From contig JBEKRQ010000002.1 in the NCBI GenBank assembly GCA_049517655.1, forward strand, positions 434,001-498,000: a DNA stretch of 64,000 nt, given 5' to 3'. Under the pieces are notes generated by a model, which saw only the letters and a program-made list of their open reading frames with translations, ran no database searches and was not told the DNA's origin. Of this stretch, positions 42,459 through 51,327 are shown piece after piece (positions within the stretch are counted from its first letter, which is position 1; each line of letters starts with the position of its first letter). The DNA comes from UBA11358 sp049517655. Lineage in GTDB: Bacteria > Verrucomicrobiota > Verrucomicrobiia > Limisphaerales > UBA11358. Both the position numbers and the translations under genes were made by a program.

Positions 42459-44015
42459 ATGACAAAAGCCAATATGATAAAAACCGGTTTAATTTTACTG
42501 ATGGCGTCCGCGATTTGCCTTTGTGCAGCGGATGCGCCGAAAACCAGTTTGCCGTCCGGCGGCTCCAGCGCGCCGGCCGTTGCAAAAAATGAGGAAACCA
42601 ACAATCCCGCCGCGACGATCCCTGACGCCACTCATAAACCGGTTTTCACGACGAACACCATTACCATTGCCGGCGAACGAGTGACTTACGTGGCGGAAAC
42701 CGGAATGCTGCCGCTGCTCAAACCCGACGGCACGTCGCGCGCATCGGTTTTTTACATCGCTTACACGCGGCAGGGCGAAAAAAATGAAGCTGCGCGGCCC
42801 GTCACATTTTGTTTCAACGGCGGTCCCGGCTCGTCGTCCGTGTGGTTGCACTTGGGTGCGCTCGGGCCGCGCCGTGTGAAGATGAACGAGGATGGCACCC
42901 TACCGCCGCCGCCGTTCAGCCTCGTGGACAACGGGTATTCGATTTTGAACGCGAGCGATTTGGTTTTTGTTGATCCAATCGCCACCGGTTTCAGCCGCCC
43001 GGTGAAGGACGAAAAGCCCGATCAGTTTTTCGGTGAGTCCGCTGATCTGGATTCCATCGGCGAATTCATCCGGCTCTGGACGACACGGCACGAACGCTGG
43101 CTCTCGCCGAAATTTCTCTGTGGCGAAAGCTATGGCGTCTTTCGCGCGGCGGGGCTGGCCGACTATTTGCGCTCGCGCTATGGGCTTTATCTCAACGGCC
43201 TGATTCTTGTTTCCGGTGTATTGGATTTTGCGACCATCGGGAACAATCCGGGCAACGATCTTCCGCATCCGCTTTATTTGCCCGCTTACACGGCGGCGGC
43301 GTGGTTCCATAAAAAACTGCCGCCCGATTTGCAGTCCGATTTGCCCAAGGCGCTCGCTGAGTCGCGCGAATTTGCCAAAGGCGAATACACTTCGGCATTG
43401 CAACAGGGCGCGACGTTGTCCGCCGACGAACGCGGGAAAATCGTCGCTGGACTCGCGCGGTTTACAGGCCTGAAGCCGCAGGTCATTGAGGACAACCATC
43501 TGCGGATTGACAGCGGTGTTTTCCGCAAACAATTATTGCACGACGAAGGCTTGATTCTCGGCGCTTATGATGCGCGCATCACCGGGCGTGATGACGACCC
43601 CGCCGCGCCGTATCCCGATTTCGATCCGTCCTGCGCGGCGACACTCGGGCCGTTTTCCGCGGCGATGAATGCTTACGTGCGCGGGGAATTGAAGTTTGAA
43701 AACGATTTGCCCTACGAAATTCTCGCCGGCGTGCAGCCGTGGAGTTACGGCGTGAGCAACAGTTACGCTGACGCGAGCGACCGACTCGCATCCGTGATGA
43801 ATCAAAACCCCTATATGCGCGTACTCGTGCTCGGCGGCCGGTGCGATTTGGTCTGTCCGATTGACACAATGCGTTACGCGCTCGGCCACATGCAACTCGA
43901 CGCCGCCTATCGCACGAACATCACCTATGCCGAGTTCGACGCCGGCCACATGATGTATATCAATCTGCCGGACTTAAAAAAAATGCAGAGGGACTTGGAG
44001 AATTTCTTGGAATAA
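42459..44015 (+). CDS. Secreted S10-family serine carboxypeptidase
   Basis: The 518-residue protein starts with a signal peptide (MIKTGLILLMASAICLCAAD). The alpha/beta hydrolase core has FNGGPGSSSVWLHLGALGP (oxyanion region), CGESYGVFRAAGLADYL with the nucleophile Ser, LGGRCDLVCP with the Asp, and FDAGHMMYINLP with the His. All three residues of the triad are present. Expected role: trimming C-terminal residues of peptides in the periplasm or outside. It follows the YjbQ gene by 33 bases. Confidence 0.93.
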   Translation: MTKANMIKTGLILLMASAICLCAADAPKTSLPSGGSSAPAVAKNEETNNPAATIPDATHKPVFTTNTITIAGERVTYVAETGMLPLLKPDGTSRASVFYIAYTRQGEKNEAARPVTFCFNGGPGSSSVWLHLGALGPRRVKMNEDGTLPPPPFSLVDNGYSILNASDLVFVDPIATGFSRPVKDEKPDQFFGESADLDSIGEFIRLWTTRHERWLSPKFLCGESYGVFRAAGLADYLRSRYGLYLNGLILVSGVLDFATIGNNPGNDLPHPLYLPAYTAAAWFHKKLPPDLQSDLPKALAESREFAKGEYTSALQQGATLSADERGKIVAGLARFTGLKPQVIEDNHLRIDSGVFRKQLLHDEGLILGAYDARITGRDDDPAAPYPDFDPSCAATLGPFSAAMNAYVRGELKFENDLPYEILAGVQPWSYGVSNSYADASDRLASVMNQNPYMRVLVLGGRCDLVCPIDTMRYALGHMQLDAAYRTNITYAEFDAGHMMYINLPDLKKMQRDLENFLE

Positions 44016-44018
44016 TCC

Positions 44019-44075
44019 GGGAGGGTCGCCGTGTCGGCGACCCTGATTTTGGGACGGCGACACGCCGTCCCTCCC
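44019..44075. repeat. Nested palindromes between convergent genes
   Basis: GGGTCGCCG (44023-44031) pairs with CGGCGACCC (44035-44043), and GGGACGGCG (44051-44059) pairs with CGCCGTCCC (44063-44071). The pair is enclosed by GGGAGGG and CCCTCCC, so the two hairpins are also near-inverted copies of each other. It could act as a terminator for both converging genes, or be a dispersed REP-like element. Confidence 0.75.
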
Positions 44076-44078
44076 AAT

Positions 44079-45131
44079 TCATTCATGGACGCGAATCAAT
44101 GTTTTGATCGTTTGATTGTCTCTAACCATTGATTTGAACAACTCCGGCAACTGTGTCAACGGACACTCGCCGTTCACAAAATCCTTCGCGCGAATGACGC
44201 CTGCTTCAATGAACTCCAACGCCCGGCGGATCGTGCGCGGCGTGTGATGAAAACTCGCGAGTAGCGTCAGGTTTGAATAGTGAATGAGAGTGGTATCCAG
44301 CGTGATGGTCGTGCCGGACGGACAGCCGCCGAAAAAAATCACCATGCCGCCTTTGCGCACAAGATGAACAGAAGCTTCCCACGTTTCCGGTTTTCCAACA
44401 GCCTCAATGACGGTGTCGAAATGTATTTTAGTGGCCTCACAAATTGTTGTGACAAGATTTCCGCCATCGCCAATGTCAATGACCTGACTGGCGCCAAGCC
44501 GTCGGGCGGCTTCCAATCGTGCTGCTTGCCGGTCGGCGACGGTGACATCGCAACCGAGGTTTTTAGCAAGCGCGGTAAACATGAGTCCAATCGGCCCGGC
44601 GCCGAGGATTAGCACGTGTTGTCCTGCGCGCAGCTTTGCGTCTTCGACACCCTGCACAACACACGCGAGTGGTTCAACGAGCGCCGCGTCGCGGAACTCA
44701 GTTTCCGGCTTGAGGCGCAGGAGATTTTTTTGGACGAGCCGCGCGGGAACAACGATGGACTCGGCGTAGGCACCGTTCAGGAAAAGGAGATCTTCACATA
44801 GATTTTCCCGCCCGCAGCGGCAATAAAAACATTTGCCGCAGGGTGCGGAGTTGGCTGCGACGACGCGGTCGCCAATTTTCCAATTCCAACTTTGGGCGTC
44901 GGACTTCGGACTTCGGACTTCACTAATAACGCCGGCCAGTTCGTGACCGAAGGCGGCGGGCGGCACGATCATTTTTGCGTGATAGCCGCGTTTGAAAACC
45001 TTCAAGTCGGTGCCGCAGGTGAGCGCGGCTTCGATGCGGATGCGGACTTCGCCGGGTTTTAGCGGAGGCGGTGCGATATCTTCGATTTGAATTTTCTCCT
45101 TGCCGTGAAGAATGGCGGCTTTCACGGGCAC
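44079..45131 (-). CDS. Zinc-dependent alcohol dehydrogenase (MDR family)
   Basis: This is a 350-residue medium-chain dehydrogenase of the sorbitol/threonine dehydrogenase type. The catalytic zinc ligands lie in ALTCGTDLKVFKRGYHAK and FGHELAGVISE. The structural zinc site has CGKCFYCRCGRENLCEDL. The NAD-binding motif is VLILGAGPIGLMFTALAK. The insertion SEVRSPKSDAQSW near residue 70 comes from a heptamer repeat (44902-44922) and is absent in most relatives. The substrate is not known. Confidence 0.9.
   Translation of the reverse strand: MPVKAAILHGKEKIQIEDIAPPPLKPGEVRIRIEAALTCGTDLKVFKRGYHAKMIVPPAAFGHELAGVISEVRSPKSDAQSWNWKIGDRVVAANSAPCGKCFYCRCGRENLCEDLLFLNGAYAESIVVPARLVQKNLLRLKPETEFRDAALVEPLACVVQGVEDAKLRAGQHVLILGAGPIGLMFTALAKNLGCDVTVADRQAARLEAARRLGASQVIDIGDGGNLVTTICEATKIHFDTVIEAVGKPETWEASVHLVRKGGMVIFFGGCPSGTTITLDTTLIHYSNLTLLASFHHTPRTIRRALEFIEAGVIRAKDFVNGECPLTQLPELFKSMVRDNQTIKTLIRVHE
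44902..44922. repeat. Heptamer repeat inside the alcohol dehydrogenase
   Basis: GACTTCG, GACTTCG, GACTTCA run at 44902-44922 after a related GGCGTCG. Three units are 21 bases, so the frame is preserved. They code for EVRSPKSD. Confidence 0.8.
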
Positions 45132-45192
45132 AGTGTATGGCCGCGAATGGTCGGAGCGGAAGAAAAGTTTTTGATTATCCGCGGCGGCTGAA

Positions 45193-47136
45193 TTAATAGA
45201 CGCTCCACCCTGTTGGAACCAAGGTTTTGACCTGCGGTGAAATGGGTGGAAGGTTGCCTTGTCCTAGCGAGAAGTTCACATCAAAACCCCAAGCGCGAGT
45301 GGGAACATTATAGTAATTGCCAGGAGTCTTCCAGTAATTTGTGGCATAAAGGCTGTTGAACATGACGACGATGGAACCATTATAGGTCAGAGTTTTTTGG
45401 CCACTACCACTCCAGTCCTCCAACAAACGAAGGAAATTTTCCACACCGCCACTATAATATTTTGTGCCACTGATGTTGGTGGATACAACAATGCCTTCAA
45501 AGGTTGCAGCATTGATAGTGGTGTTGCCAGCGGGTCGCGAGCCCAGACCCGTGCCGCTGGTGTAAGTGTCTTTCCAGCTTGTGGAAAGAACTGTAAGGGC
45601 ATCTCCGATAAAGGCGGCCGGTGCGGCATTGGCCACATTGGTGCCGTTATTGAGCGATGAGCCGCTGGCATTATAATTGCCCAGAACGTAAATCGGTTGA
45701 GGTGTGGCAACCGTGAGGCCGTTGGTTGACGGCAGAACAGAGCCATTGGCCACCCGCACGGCCGGAAGATGCGAGTTGTCCGAAGGGGCGTTATTATAGA
45801 CATAGACGGAATCAATGTAATGCCCGGTATCATTATAAGTCAGTGTGTTGTCAGTGCTGCCATTCGTGCCATAAAGCCAGTTGGTCAGTGCGCCTACGTT
45901 AAGCTCGACGGCTTGAACCGTTTTCCCCTCACGATAATCATAAAAAGTGGTGTTGGTGACGAACGAATAAAAGTTTGTCGTAGTGACGCTGGAAGTAGTG
46001 TTTGTTGTATAGGTTTTGATTGTGTTTGTAGTATAACTGTTTATTTTAGTATGATTGTAGTTCCAATTTGTTGTAATAGTATAAGTTATATTGGTGGTGT
46101 AACTATTTATAAAGTTTGTGGTTGATATGCTTACATCATAAGGAAGTGAAGCGAGCCGAGGGGTATTATTGGAATTTTGGTAATAGGCGGTAACGGAGCC
46201 ACTCGCGGAGTTGGAGACGATGATATCGGCCAGGTTGTAAAGATATTCCTGGCCCACGGCGGAATTCGCGTCCACGCCCGTCGGCGGCAAAGCAAGAATG
46301 TCAGACGGGCTCGCCAGATTGGTTCCAAGTGGCATGGTCACTGCGTCCACAGCGAGGGAAGGAGAGTTGGTCGAGCCGTCCGGTTTTAGGTAAATGACTT
46401 TAGGATTCGCTGTGACGGACTGGGAATCATCATTGGTGTTGCGACTATAGATAATGTTACTAGCCGTTGTTTCCACCGTGTCATTGAAGGTCAGGCTTAC
46501 CCCGGGATCCGCCCAAATCTGGCCGTTGACGTGTGTTTTACCGTTGACCACCATGGCGACGCCAGGACAGATTTCCATGTTCATGTTGTAAAAAATGGCA
46601 AATTGAAAGATGGGAATGGAACAGAGTTGAAATTGTTGCCGAACTGTGGCTGGCACGCTGTATGGCTGGTTAATGGGAGTTGCGGTGGAAGTGATAGTGC
46701 AATTCTGCACAGCGGCCCAAAGATTGGAATACGCTGAATTCACTGCATTTATGCGCGTCCAATTCGTGGTCCAAACAACAGGGATGGTGATCACACCGGT
46801 TAGATTCGCATTACCCGCACCGTCACTGAATGAAAATTTGACCGGCCAGTTGGCCTGGTCGGCAGGAGTAGGATAATAGGGAGTGTAGTAAATTGCGGGT
46901 TGAAGAGACTGGTTGAAGAAATCGCGTGACATTTGCGCGATGACACGTTCGGTGGCCGCTTCAGCCGCCGCCGTGCTCATGCTGAACAAATTATTCCGCT
47001 CCGTTTGTTTGGCGCTGCTGTTGGTCCAGTCCATCATGCTCCCCAGCAGCAACAGCGCGATGCCGATAAATATAATCGTAATCAACAGGGCGTAGCCTCG
47101 GTTGCTTTGTTTGGATTGTTTGAACGTCTTTTTCAT
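45193..47136 (-). CDS. PilX-like minor pilin-assembly protein, Thr/Asn-rich
   Basis: The 647-residue protein has an N-terminal membrane helix (GYALLITIIFIGIALLLLGSM) preceded by a basic start, like PilX/GspK-type proteins. The body is beta-rich. A central segment (about 340-410) is very Thr/Asn/Tyr-rich (TNTIKTYTTNTTSSVTTTN) and is encoded by a strikingly AT-rich patch. There is no clear prepilin cleavage site. It is the last of three genes with two prepilin-type proteins upstream, so it is likely an accessory subunit of a pilus or secretion tip. Confidence 0.7.
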   Translation of the reverse strand: MKKTFKQSKQSNRGYALLITIIFIGIALLLLGSMMDWTNSSAKQTERNNLFSMSTAAAEAATERVIAQMSRDFFNQSLQPAIYYTPYYPTPADQANWPVKFSFSDGAGNANLTGVITIPVVWTTNWTRINAVNSAYSNLWAAVQNCTITSTATPINQPYSVPATVRQQFQLCSIPIFQFAIFYNMNMEICPGVAMVVNGKTHVNGQIWADPGVSLTFNDTVETTASNIIYSRNTNDDSQSVTANPKVIYLKPDGSTNSPSLAVDAVTMPLGTNLASPSDILALPPTGVDANSAVGQEYLYNLADIIVSNSASGSVTAYYQNSNNTPRLASLPYDVSISTTNFINSYTTNITYTITTNWNYNHTKINSYTTNTIKTYTTNTTSSVTTTNFYSFVTNTTFYDYREGKTVQAVELNVGALTNWLYGTNGSTDNTLTYNDTGHYIDSVYVYNNAPSDNSHLPAVRVANGSVLPSTNGLTVATPQPIYVLGNYNASGSSLNNGTNVANAAPAAFIGDALTVLSTSWKDTYTSGTGLGSRPAGNTTINAATFEGIVVSTNISGTKYYSGGVENFLRLLEDWSGSGQKTLTYNGSIVVMFNSLYATNYWKTPGNYYNVPTRAWGFDVNFSLGQGNLPPISPQVKTLVPTGWSVY

Positions 47137-47169
47137 GGCTGCCTCCGTTGTTTATAGTTTGAAAGCATT

Positions 47170-47784
47170 TCAATTTTGCATGCGTGGAGTCATCAGGGTT
47201 TGTAATGTGTAGTAATCGTAAGCACCAGTTGGGTCCGAGTAGGCCAGTTGCGAAAACTGCAATGTCATTTGGATGGTGTAATGTTCTGTGCCGCTCGACA
47301 CGATGTTGCTGCCCCGATAATCCTCCATTTGGAACACCACCCGGTTGATGACATTGGAAGCAATTAGCACAGGTCCACCGCCGTAGGGAAGCTGATAAAG
47401 GTTATAAAGATGGGCCGTATTTGTGGCTAGATAAAAGCGGATGTAGTTGATCGTTAAGTTCGTTGTGGGATAAATTTGCAGCGCATTGCCATTCGTGCCT
47501 GTAGTCGTGAACGAGGTTTTGTCCCCATTTCCGACTTGCACAAGGTTTGCTCCGCGGACTTGATTGCGAAGTTGATCCAGCACTTTGAGGCTGTAGGCGG
47601 TGGACCTCAACTTGCTTGAAGTGAGGGAGTTCATCTTAAACCCGAAAATCTGCAGCGAAACCATTGCGAGCACGACCATCAAAAAAATCGCCATGGTGAC
47701 CATCATTTCCGCGATGGTAAAAGCATGAGTGGCAGCCGCTTTGATGGGCGTCTTCCGCGACAAACTATCAGGTAACAATTTCAT
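47170..47784 (-). CDS. Prepilin-type protein, PilW/GspJ-like
   Basis: The 204-residue protein has a prepilin N-terminus HAFTIAEMMVTMAIFLMVVLAM. The residue before the cut is Ala, and Glu5 is kept (FTIAE). A beta-rich globular domain follows. The position of the signal about 20 residues in, and the long basic leader (MKLLPDSLSRKTPIKAAAT), fit class III-like leaders. The ATG at 47784 overlaps the stop of the preceding gene. It probably acts with the GspI/PilV-like neighbour as a minor pilin. Confidence 0.82.
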   Translation of the reverse strand: MKLLPDSLSRKTPIKAAATHAFTIAEMMVTMAIFLMVVLAMVSLQIFGFKMNSLTSSKLRSTAYSLKVLDQLRNQVRGANLVQVGNGDKTSFTTTGTNGNALQIYPTTNLTINYIRFYLATNTAHLYNLYQLPYGGGPVLIASNVINRVVFQMEDYRGSNIVSSGTEHYTIQMTLQFSQLAYSDPTGAYDYYTLQTLMTPRMQN

Positions 47785-48233
47785 TAGCGTTCTCCCCGCC
47801 ATGTTATCACTGTGTTGGAAAATACCGCTGCATTATTAGTCCAGATCGCCGTGATCGGGAACTGCCACACACAGTCAACGCGAATTTGCCTCACCTGCGG
47901 ATTGGGGCGAACACTTATGATGTTGACGTAATTTGTAACGATCACCGATTGACCGGTTCCTGGGATGAATATCGAATTTGTTCGAGTGTAGTTGTTGCCT
48001 AGTGCTTGAAGTTCGTTGTCTGTTGCCGCCCGGGTTTGTTCAGCCCATTGAGAAGCGAAAGATTGAGCCGCCAGCGACATCGCACTCCATTCCGCCCGTC
48101 GATCGGTTTGTATGTAGCTACAAAGCATCCCTCCCATCACCACTGCCAAAATGGCGATGGACATTACCACCTCCACCAGAGTGAATCCTGCACCCGCTTT
48201 CTGCTTGTTGTTTTGTCCAAAACGAGCCGTCAT
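47784..48233 (-). CDS. Prepilin-type protein, PilV/GspI-like
   Basis: The 149-residue protein has the classic signal KAGAG followed by FTLVEVVMSIAILAVVMGG. The leader of about 17 residues ends in Gly, with Glu5 present. A short globular domain ends in ITWRGER. The ATG at 48233 (MTARFGQNNKQ) is preferred over the longer frame. It is the first gene of the minor-pilin operon 48.2-45.2 kb. It may prime the pseudopilus for the gspE-L-M-D system. Confidence 0.85.
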   Translation of the reverse strand: MTARFGQNNKQKAGAGFTLVEVVMSIAILAVVMGGMLCSYIQTDRRAEWSAMSLAAQSFASQWAEQTRAATDNELQALGNNYTRTNSIFIPGTGQSVIVTNYVNIISVRPNPQVRQIRVDCVWQFPITAIWTNNAAVFSNTVITWRGER

Positions 48234-48428
48234 ACAAATGTCGGTAACGGGGCCATCTTGCCTGTCACTAACCAATGACTACAGCAAGGGATATACCACT
48301 ATTTGGCGCCATTCAAGAAGGGGAATGGCCAATGGTGGGGCTGACGGCTGGGGGTGTCCTCTAATTTGACAAATCTGTCCGCAACATCGCTGCTCCGTTG
48401 TGAGCTCAATGGCGCAATCCACTGTGTT

Positions 48429-49130
48429 TTAATGCGCGACCGGGTTGACTGGCGGCGCTTTGATGAAATTGGTCGCCCGCAGGTAAATCGGCGCCAACTT
48501 GTCACCGGACACAAAATCATTTCGCCCGGCGACGAGTCGTCCCAATGTCCTCGCGTGTGGAAAAATGATGCGGCCCGACGGAAACCATCGGGTTGCCTCC
48601 GGGCCGATCAAAATATCGCCGGCGTTTGCGCGCGATTCAATTTCAGCCAAACCCATGATTTGCAGCGGCTCGATTTCCCTGCACGCGCTCTGTGAAATTT
48701 CATATATCACCCGGTAAAGTTCATTTCGTTGCGCATCAATCACCACGTTCACGCGGCCGAAAATTTTTTCCAACCGCGCCTGTGCCGCAAGACACTCCGT
48801 GCTGCTGGCGCCAAGCAACTTTACGCCGCGCGCGAGTTGCCAGCCTTGTGCAATCGAAAGCGCAACGCGGATGCCCGTGTAAGAACCCGGCCCAAGCCCG
48901 ATGGCAATGACGTCAATTTGTTCGCGCTCCAACCCCGCTTCGCGCAACACAGCCTCAATCATTCCCAGCGCTCGCGTCCCACCCGCTTGCCGGGACGAAG
49001 CCCAGGCGTTTTGGCCGGGGCGAAGGCCAGCGCCGGTTTCGACGACTTCAGCTGCGACTTCGGTGTTGCCTGTGCGCACGACCGCCACGCTTCGTTGCGG
49101 CGAGGAAAATTCAAGCGCCAAGATCGTCAT
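48429..49130 (-). CDS. tsaB: tRNA threonylcarbamoyladenosine biosynthesis protein TsaB
   Basis: TsaB is the partner that stabilises TsaD in t6A37 tRNA modification. The 233-residue protein begins MTILALEFSSPQRSVAV, and later has VIAIGLGPGSYTGIRVALSIAQG and VVIDAQRNELYRVIYE, the family motifs. It overlaps tsaE by about 20 bases, and thiL overlaps tsaE in turn, giving an operon CPBP-thiL-tsaE-tsaB. tsaD is not in the window. Confidence 0.94.
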   Translation of the reverse strand: MTILALEFSSPQRSVAVVRTGNTEVAAEVVETGAGLRPGQNAWASSRQAGGTRALGMIEAVLREAGLEREQIDVIAIGLGPGSYTGIRVALSIAQGWQLARGVKLLGASSTECLAAQARLEKIFGRVNVVIDAQRNELYRVIYEISQSACREIEPLQIMGLAEIESRANAGDILIGPEATRWFPSGRIIFPHARTLGRLVAGRNDFVSGDKLAPIYLRATNFIKAPPVNPVAH

Positions 49131-49548
49131 AAACAATCCGCCGTTCCGTTTCGGCGACAATTTCAATTTTTACCAGGAGCCAATTTTTACTTTTCACTCG
49201 GAATTCGTCATTCAACATTTTCTCCGCCCATTCAATGACTGTCACGCCGTCAGACCGTAAAAATTCCTCGAGTCCTGCCGCTGCGATTTGCTCCGGCGTT
49301 TCGAGCCGATACAAATCCAGATGAAACAATCGCAAGCGTCCGCCGCCGTATTCATTCACCAGCGTGAACGTCGGCGAATGCACGCACGCCGCGATGCCGA
49401 GCCCGCGTGCAATGCCTTTAACCAATTGCGTCTTGCCCGCGCCGAGTTCGCCGGACAGCGCGATCACGCGTCCGCGCTGTGCCACGCGCCCCCACGATTC
49501 GCCGAGCGATTCAGTCTCGGCGGGGCTGTGCGAAATGAACGTAACCAT
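49111..49548 (-). CDS. tsaE: tRNA threonylcarbamoyladenosine biosynthesis ATPase TsaE
   Basis: The 145-residue ATPase has Walker A GELGAGKTQLVKG, the switch SPTFTLVNEYGGG and HLDLYRLETPEQ, and Walker B-like VTVIEWAEKM. These are all TsaE marks. The C-terminal NDEFRVKSKNW segment is encoded by a loosely heptameric sequence near 49177-49215. The gene overlaps thiL (38 bases) and tsaB (20 bases), suggesting tight co-translation. Confidence 0.95.
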   Translation of the reverse strand: MVTFISHSPAETESLGESWGRVAQRGRVIALSGELGAGKTQLVKGIARGLGIAACVHSPTFTLVNEYGGGRLRLFHLDLYRLETPEQIAAAGLEEFLRSDGVTVIEWAEKMLNDEFRVKSKNWLLVKIEIVAETERRIVYDDLGA

Positions 49549-50458
49549 GCGCAGTCAAGGGTAGTATGGCGTCTTTGTCGCAAATGGTGACGCCTTCACC
49601 TGCCGTGATTTTCCCGATGCATCTCAGGCGCAGTTTAGGAAACTGTTTTTTCCATGCATCCAGCAATTTAACCGCATCACTGCTCGCAACCGTGAACAAC
49701 AATTCAAAATCCTCGCCATCGGTGAGCGCGGCGACGAACGGCGGTTTCGTGAAGGGCTTTTTACGCGCTGTTTCCCTTGCCGCGCGGCTGATGGGAACAG
49801 CCGATTTCAATAATTCCGCGCCAACACGGCTGGATTTGAGCAAATGGCGCAAATCGCCCGCCAGCCCGTCGCTCAAGTCAATCATTGCGTGAATACGGAA
49901 ATTTTCTGCAAGCCAACGGGCTTCCTGCAAACGCGGCTCGAACTCCAAATGTTTGCCCGCAAGCGAACCGCCAAGTTCGCCGGTCACAAAAATCGCGTCG
50001 CCAACTTTTGCTCCGGAGCGAAGAATTTGTTTTCCACGTTTGATTGTTCCCAACAGCGCAACGGAAATAAAAATACGTTCGGGACTGGCCGTCGTTTCAC
50101 CGCCGGTAATTGCCACGCCATGTTTTTTGGCCAGCGCGCTCATGCCATCGTAAATTTTTCCAACGGCCTCCGGCTCGAAATTTTCCGGCAATCCAATGGT
50201 CACCAATGCGGCGACCGGTGTTCCGGCCATTGCCGCGATGTCGCTGAAGCAACGCGCGAGCGCCTTGTGCCCGATTTTTTCCGGTGGTGAATCTTTCCTG
50301 AAATGGATTCCTTCAACGACTGCGTCCGTTTTGAACAAAAACAATTTGTCCGGCACGCCAAAATCAAGCACGGCGCAATCGTCGCCCGCGCCCACCACGA
50401 CGTTTTGATTCGCCGGCAGCGATTTCGTCAGACGTGCAATGAGTTCGAATTCATTCAT
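49511..50458 (-). CDS. thiL: Thiamine-monophosphate kinase
   Basis: ThiL phosphorylates thiamine monophosphate to the active cofactor. The 315-residue protein has VVVGAGDDCAVLDFG, TDAVVEGIHFR, GHKALARCFSDIAAMAG, ITGGETTASPERIFISV and MIDLSDGLAGDLRHLL, the magnesium and ATP-binding motifs. It overlaps the CPBP gene by 4 bases and tsaE by 38. The ATG at 50458 gives the usual start MNEFELIARL. Confidence 0.95.
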   Translation of the reverse strand: MNEFELIARLTKSLPANQNVVVGAGDDCAVLDFGVPDKLFLFKTDAVVEGIHFRKDSPPEKIGHKALARCFSDIAAMAGTPVAALVTIGLPENFEPEAVGKIYDGMSALAKKHGVAITGGETTASPERIFISVALLGTIKRGKQILRSGAKVGDAIFVTGELGGSLAGKHLEFEPRLQEARWLAENFRIHAMIDLSDGLAGDLRHLLKSSRVGAELLKSAVPISRAARETARKKPFTKPPFVAALTDGEDFELLFTVASSDAVKLLDAWKKQFPKLRLRCIGKITAGEGVTICDKDAILPLTAHGYVHFAQPRRD

Positions 50459-51183
50459 TCGTGAATGCGGAAATTTCCCGCGAGTAGCAGCACGAAATTC
50501 GCCGCGTTGAACAGCGCGTGCGCGGCAATGGGCGCGAACAGATTATCTGTGTATTCGTAAAGCCATGTCAGCGCCAGCGCCAGCGCAAACAGAGGCACGA
50601 ATGTCGCCGCGTCCCAATGAATCAGTGCGAACAAAAAGCTGACGCCGAGCCACGCCAGCCGCGGGTAGCCGCTTTGCTTGACGGACGGATACAACATGCC
50701 GCGAAAAATGAATTCCTCGGCCACCGGCGCGATCACCACGGTGAACACGCCGAGATAGGCACACAGCCACCACTCTTTTGCGTTGGCCAGCACCATCACG
50801 GCGGTTTCATTTTCGGGTTGCCAGCCGATTTTTGTCAGCGCATGCACGGACGCGCTTTGCAACAGCCACGCCACCGGCAGAATCGCGCACACAACCAGCA
50901 CCGCCAGGAACCAGGCGTGGTTCAATCCCGGCTCGCGAAAACCAAACGCATCACGCCAGTTCACGTGATGTTGCCGCAGAAAAATCGAAATCAACACCCA
51001 CGCTGCACCTTGAAAAGCCAGTGTGCCGAGCAGCACCGCGCCGGGACCGGCCGGCGGTTGGAATGCGGCGAACCCGGCCTTTTGCAGCAGGCCGACCATT
51101 GCCACTCCAAGACAAAGACTGATGAGTTGGGCCGCGCAAAACCAGATTACAACTTCCAGTCGCCACGGTTTGGCGGATAGCAT
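50455..51183 (-). CDS. CPBP-family intramembrane metalloprotease
   Basis: The 242-residue protein has about seven membrane helices. The CPBP (CAAX/Abi-type) motif is APVAEEFIFRGMLYPSV with the paired Glu and the Arg, and the later His motifs are SFLFALIHWDAATF and ALFNAANFVL. It is the first gene of the operon with thiL, tsaE and tsaB. The substrate is unknown; members process prenylated or small membrane peptides and sometimes provide bacteriocin immunity. Confidence 0.9.
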   Translation of the reverse strand: MLSAKPWRLEVVIWFCAAQLISLCLGVAMVGLLQKAGFAAFQPPAGPGAVLLGTLAFQGAAWVLISIFLRQHHVNWRDAFGFREPGLNHAWFLAVLVVCAILPVAWLLQSASVHALTKIGWQPENETAVMVLANAKEWWLCAYLGVFTVVIAPVAEEFIFRGMLYPSVKQSGYPRLAWLGVSFLFALIHWDAATFVPLFALALALTWLYEYTDNLFAPIAAHALFNAANFVLLLAGNFRIHE

Positions 51184-51327
51184 GCTGCCAGCCTAGCGCA
51201 GCCGTATGCCAGTGACGACGCAAAACTAGGTCCTGGCTTGATTCACTTTGCACTGGCAAAACGTGTCAGCCGCCGGCGGGTAAAGCTGAAAATGTGAAAG
51301 AATTATTGAGGTAACTGTCGGACGAAA

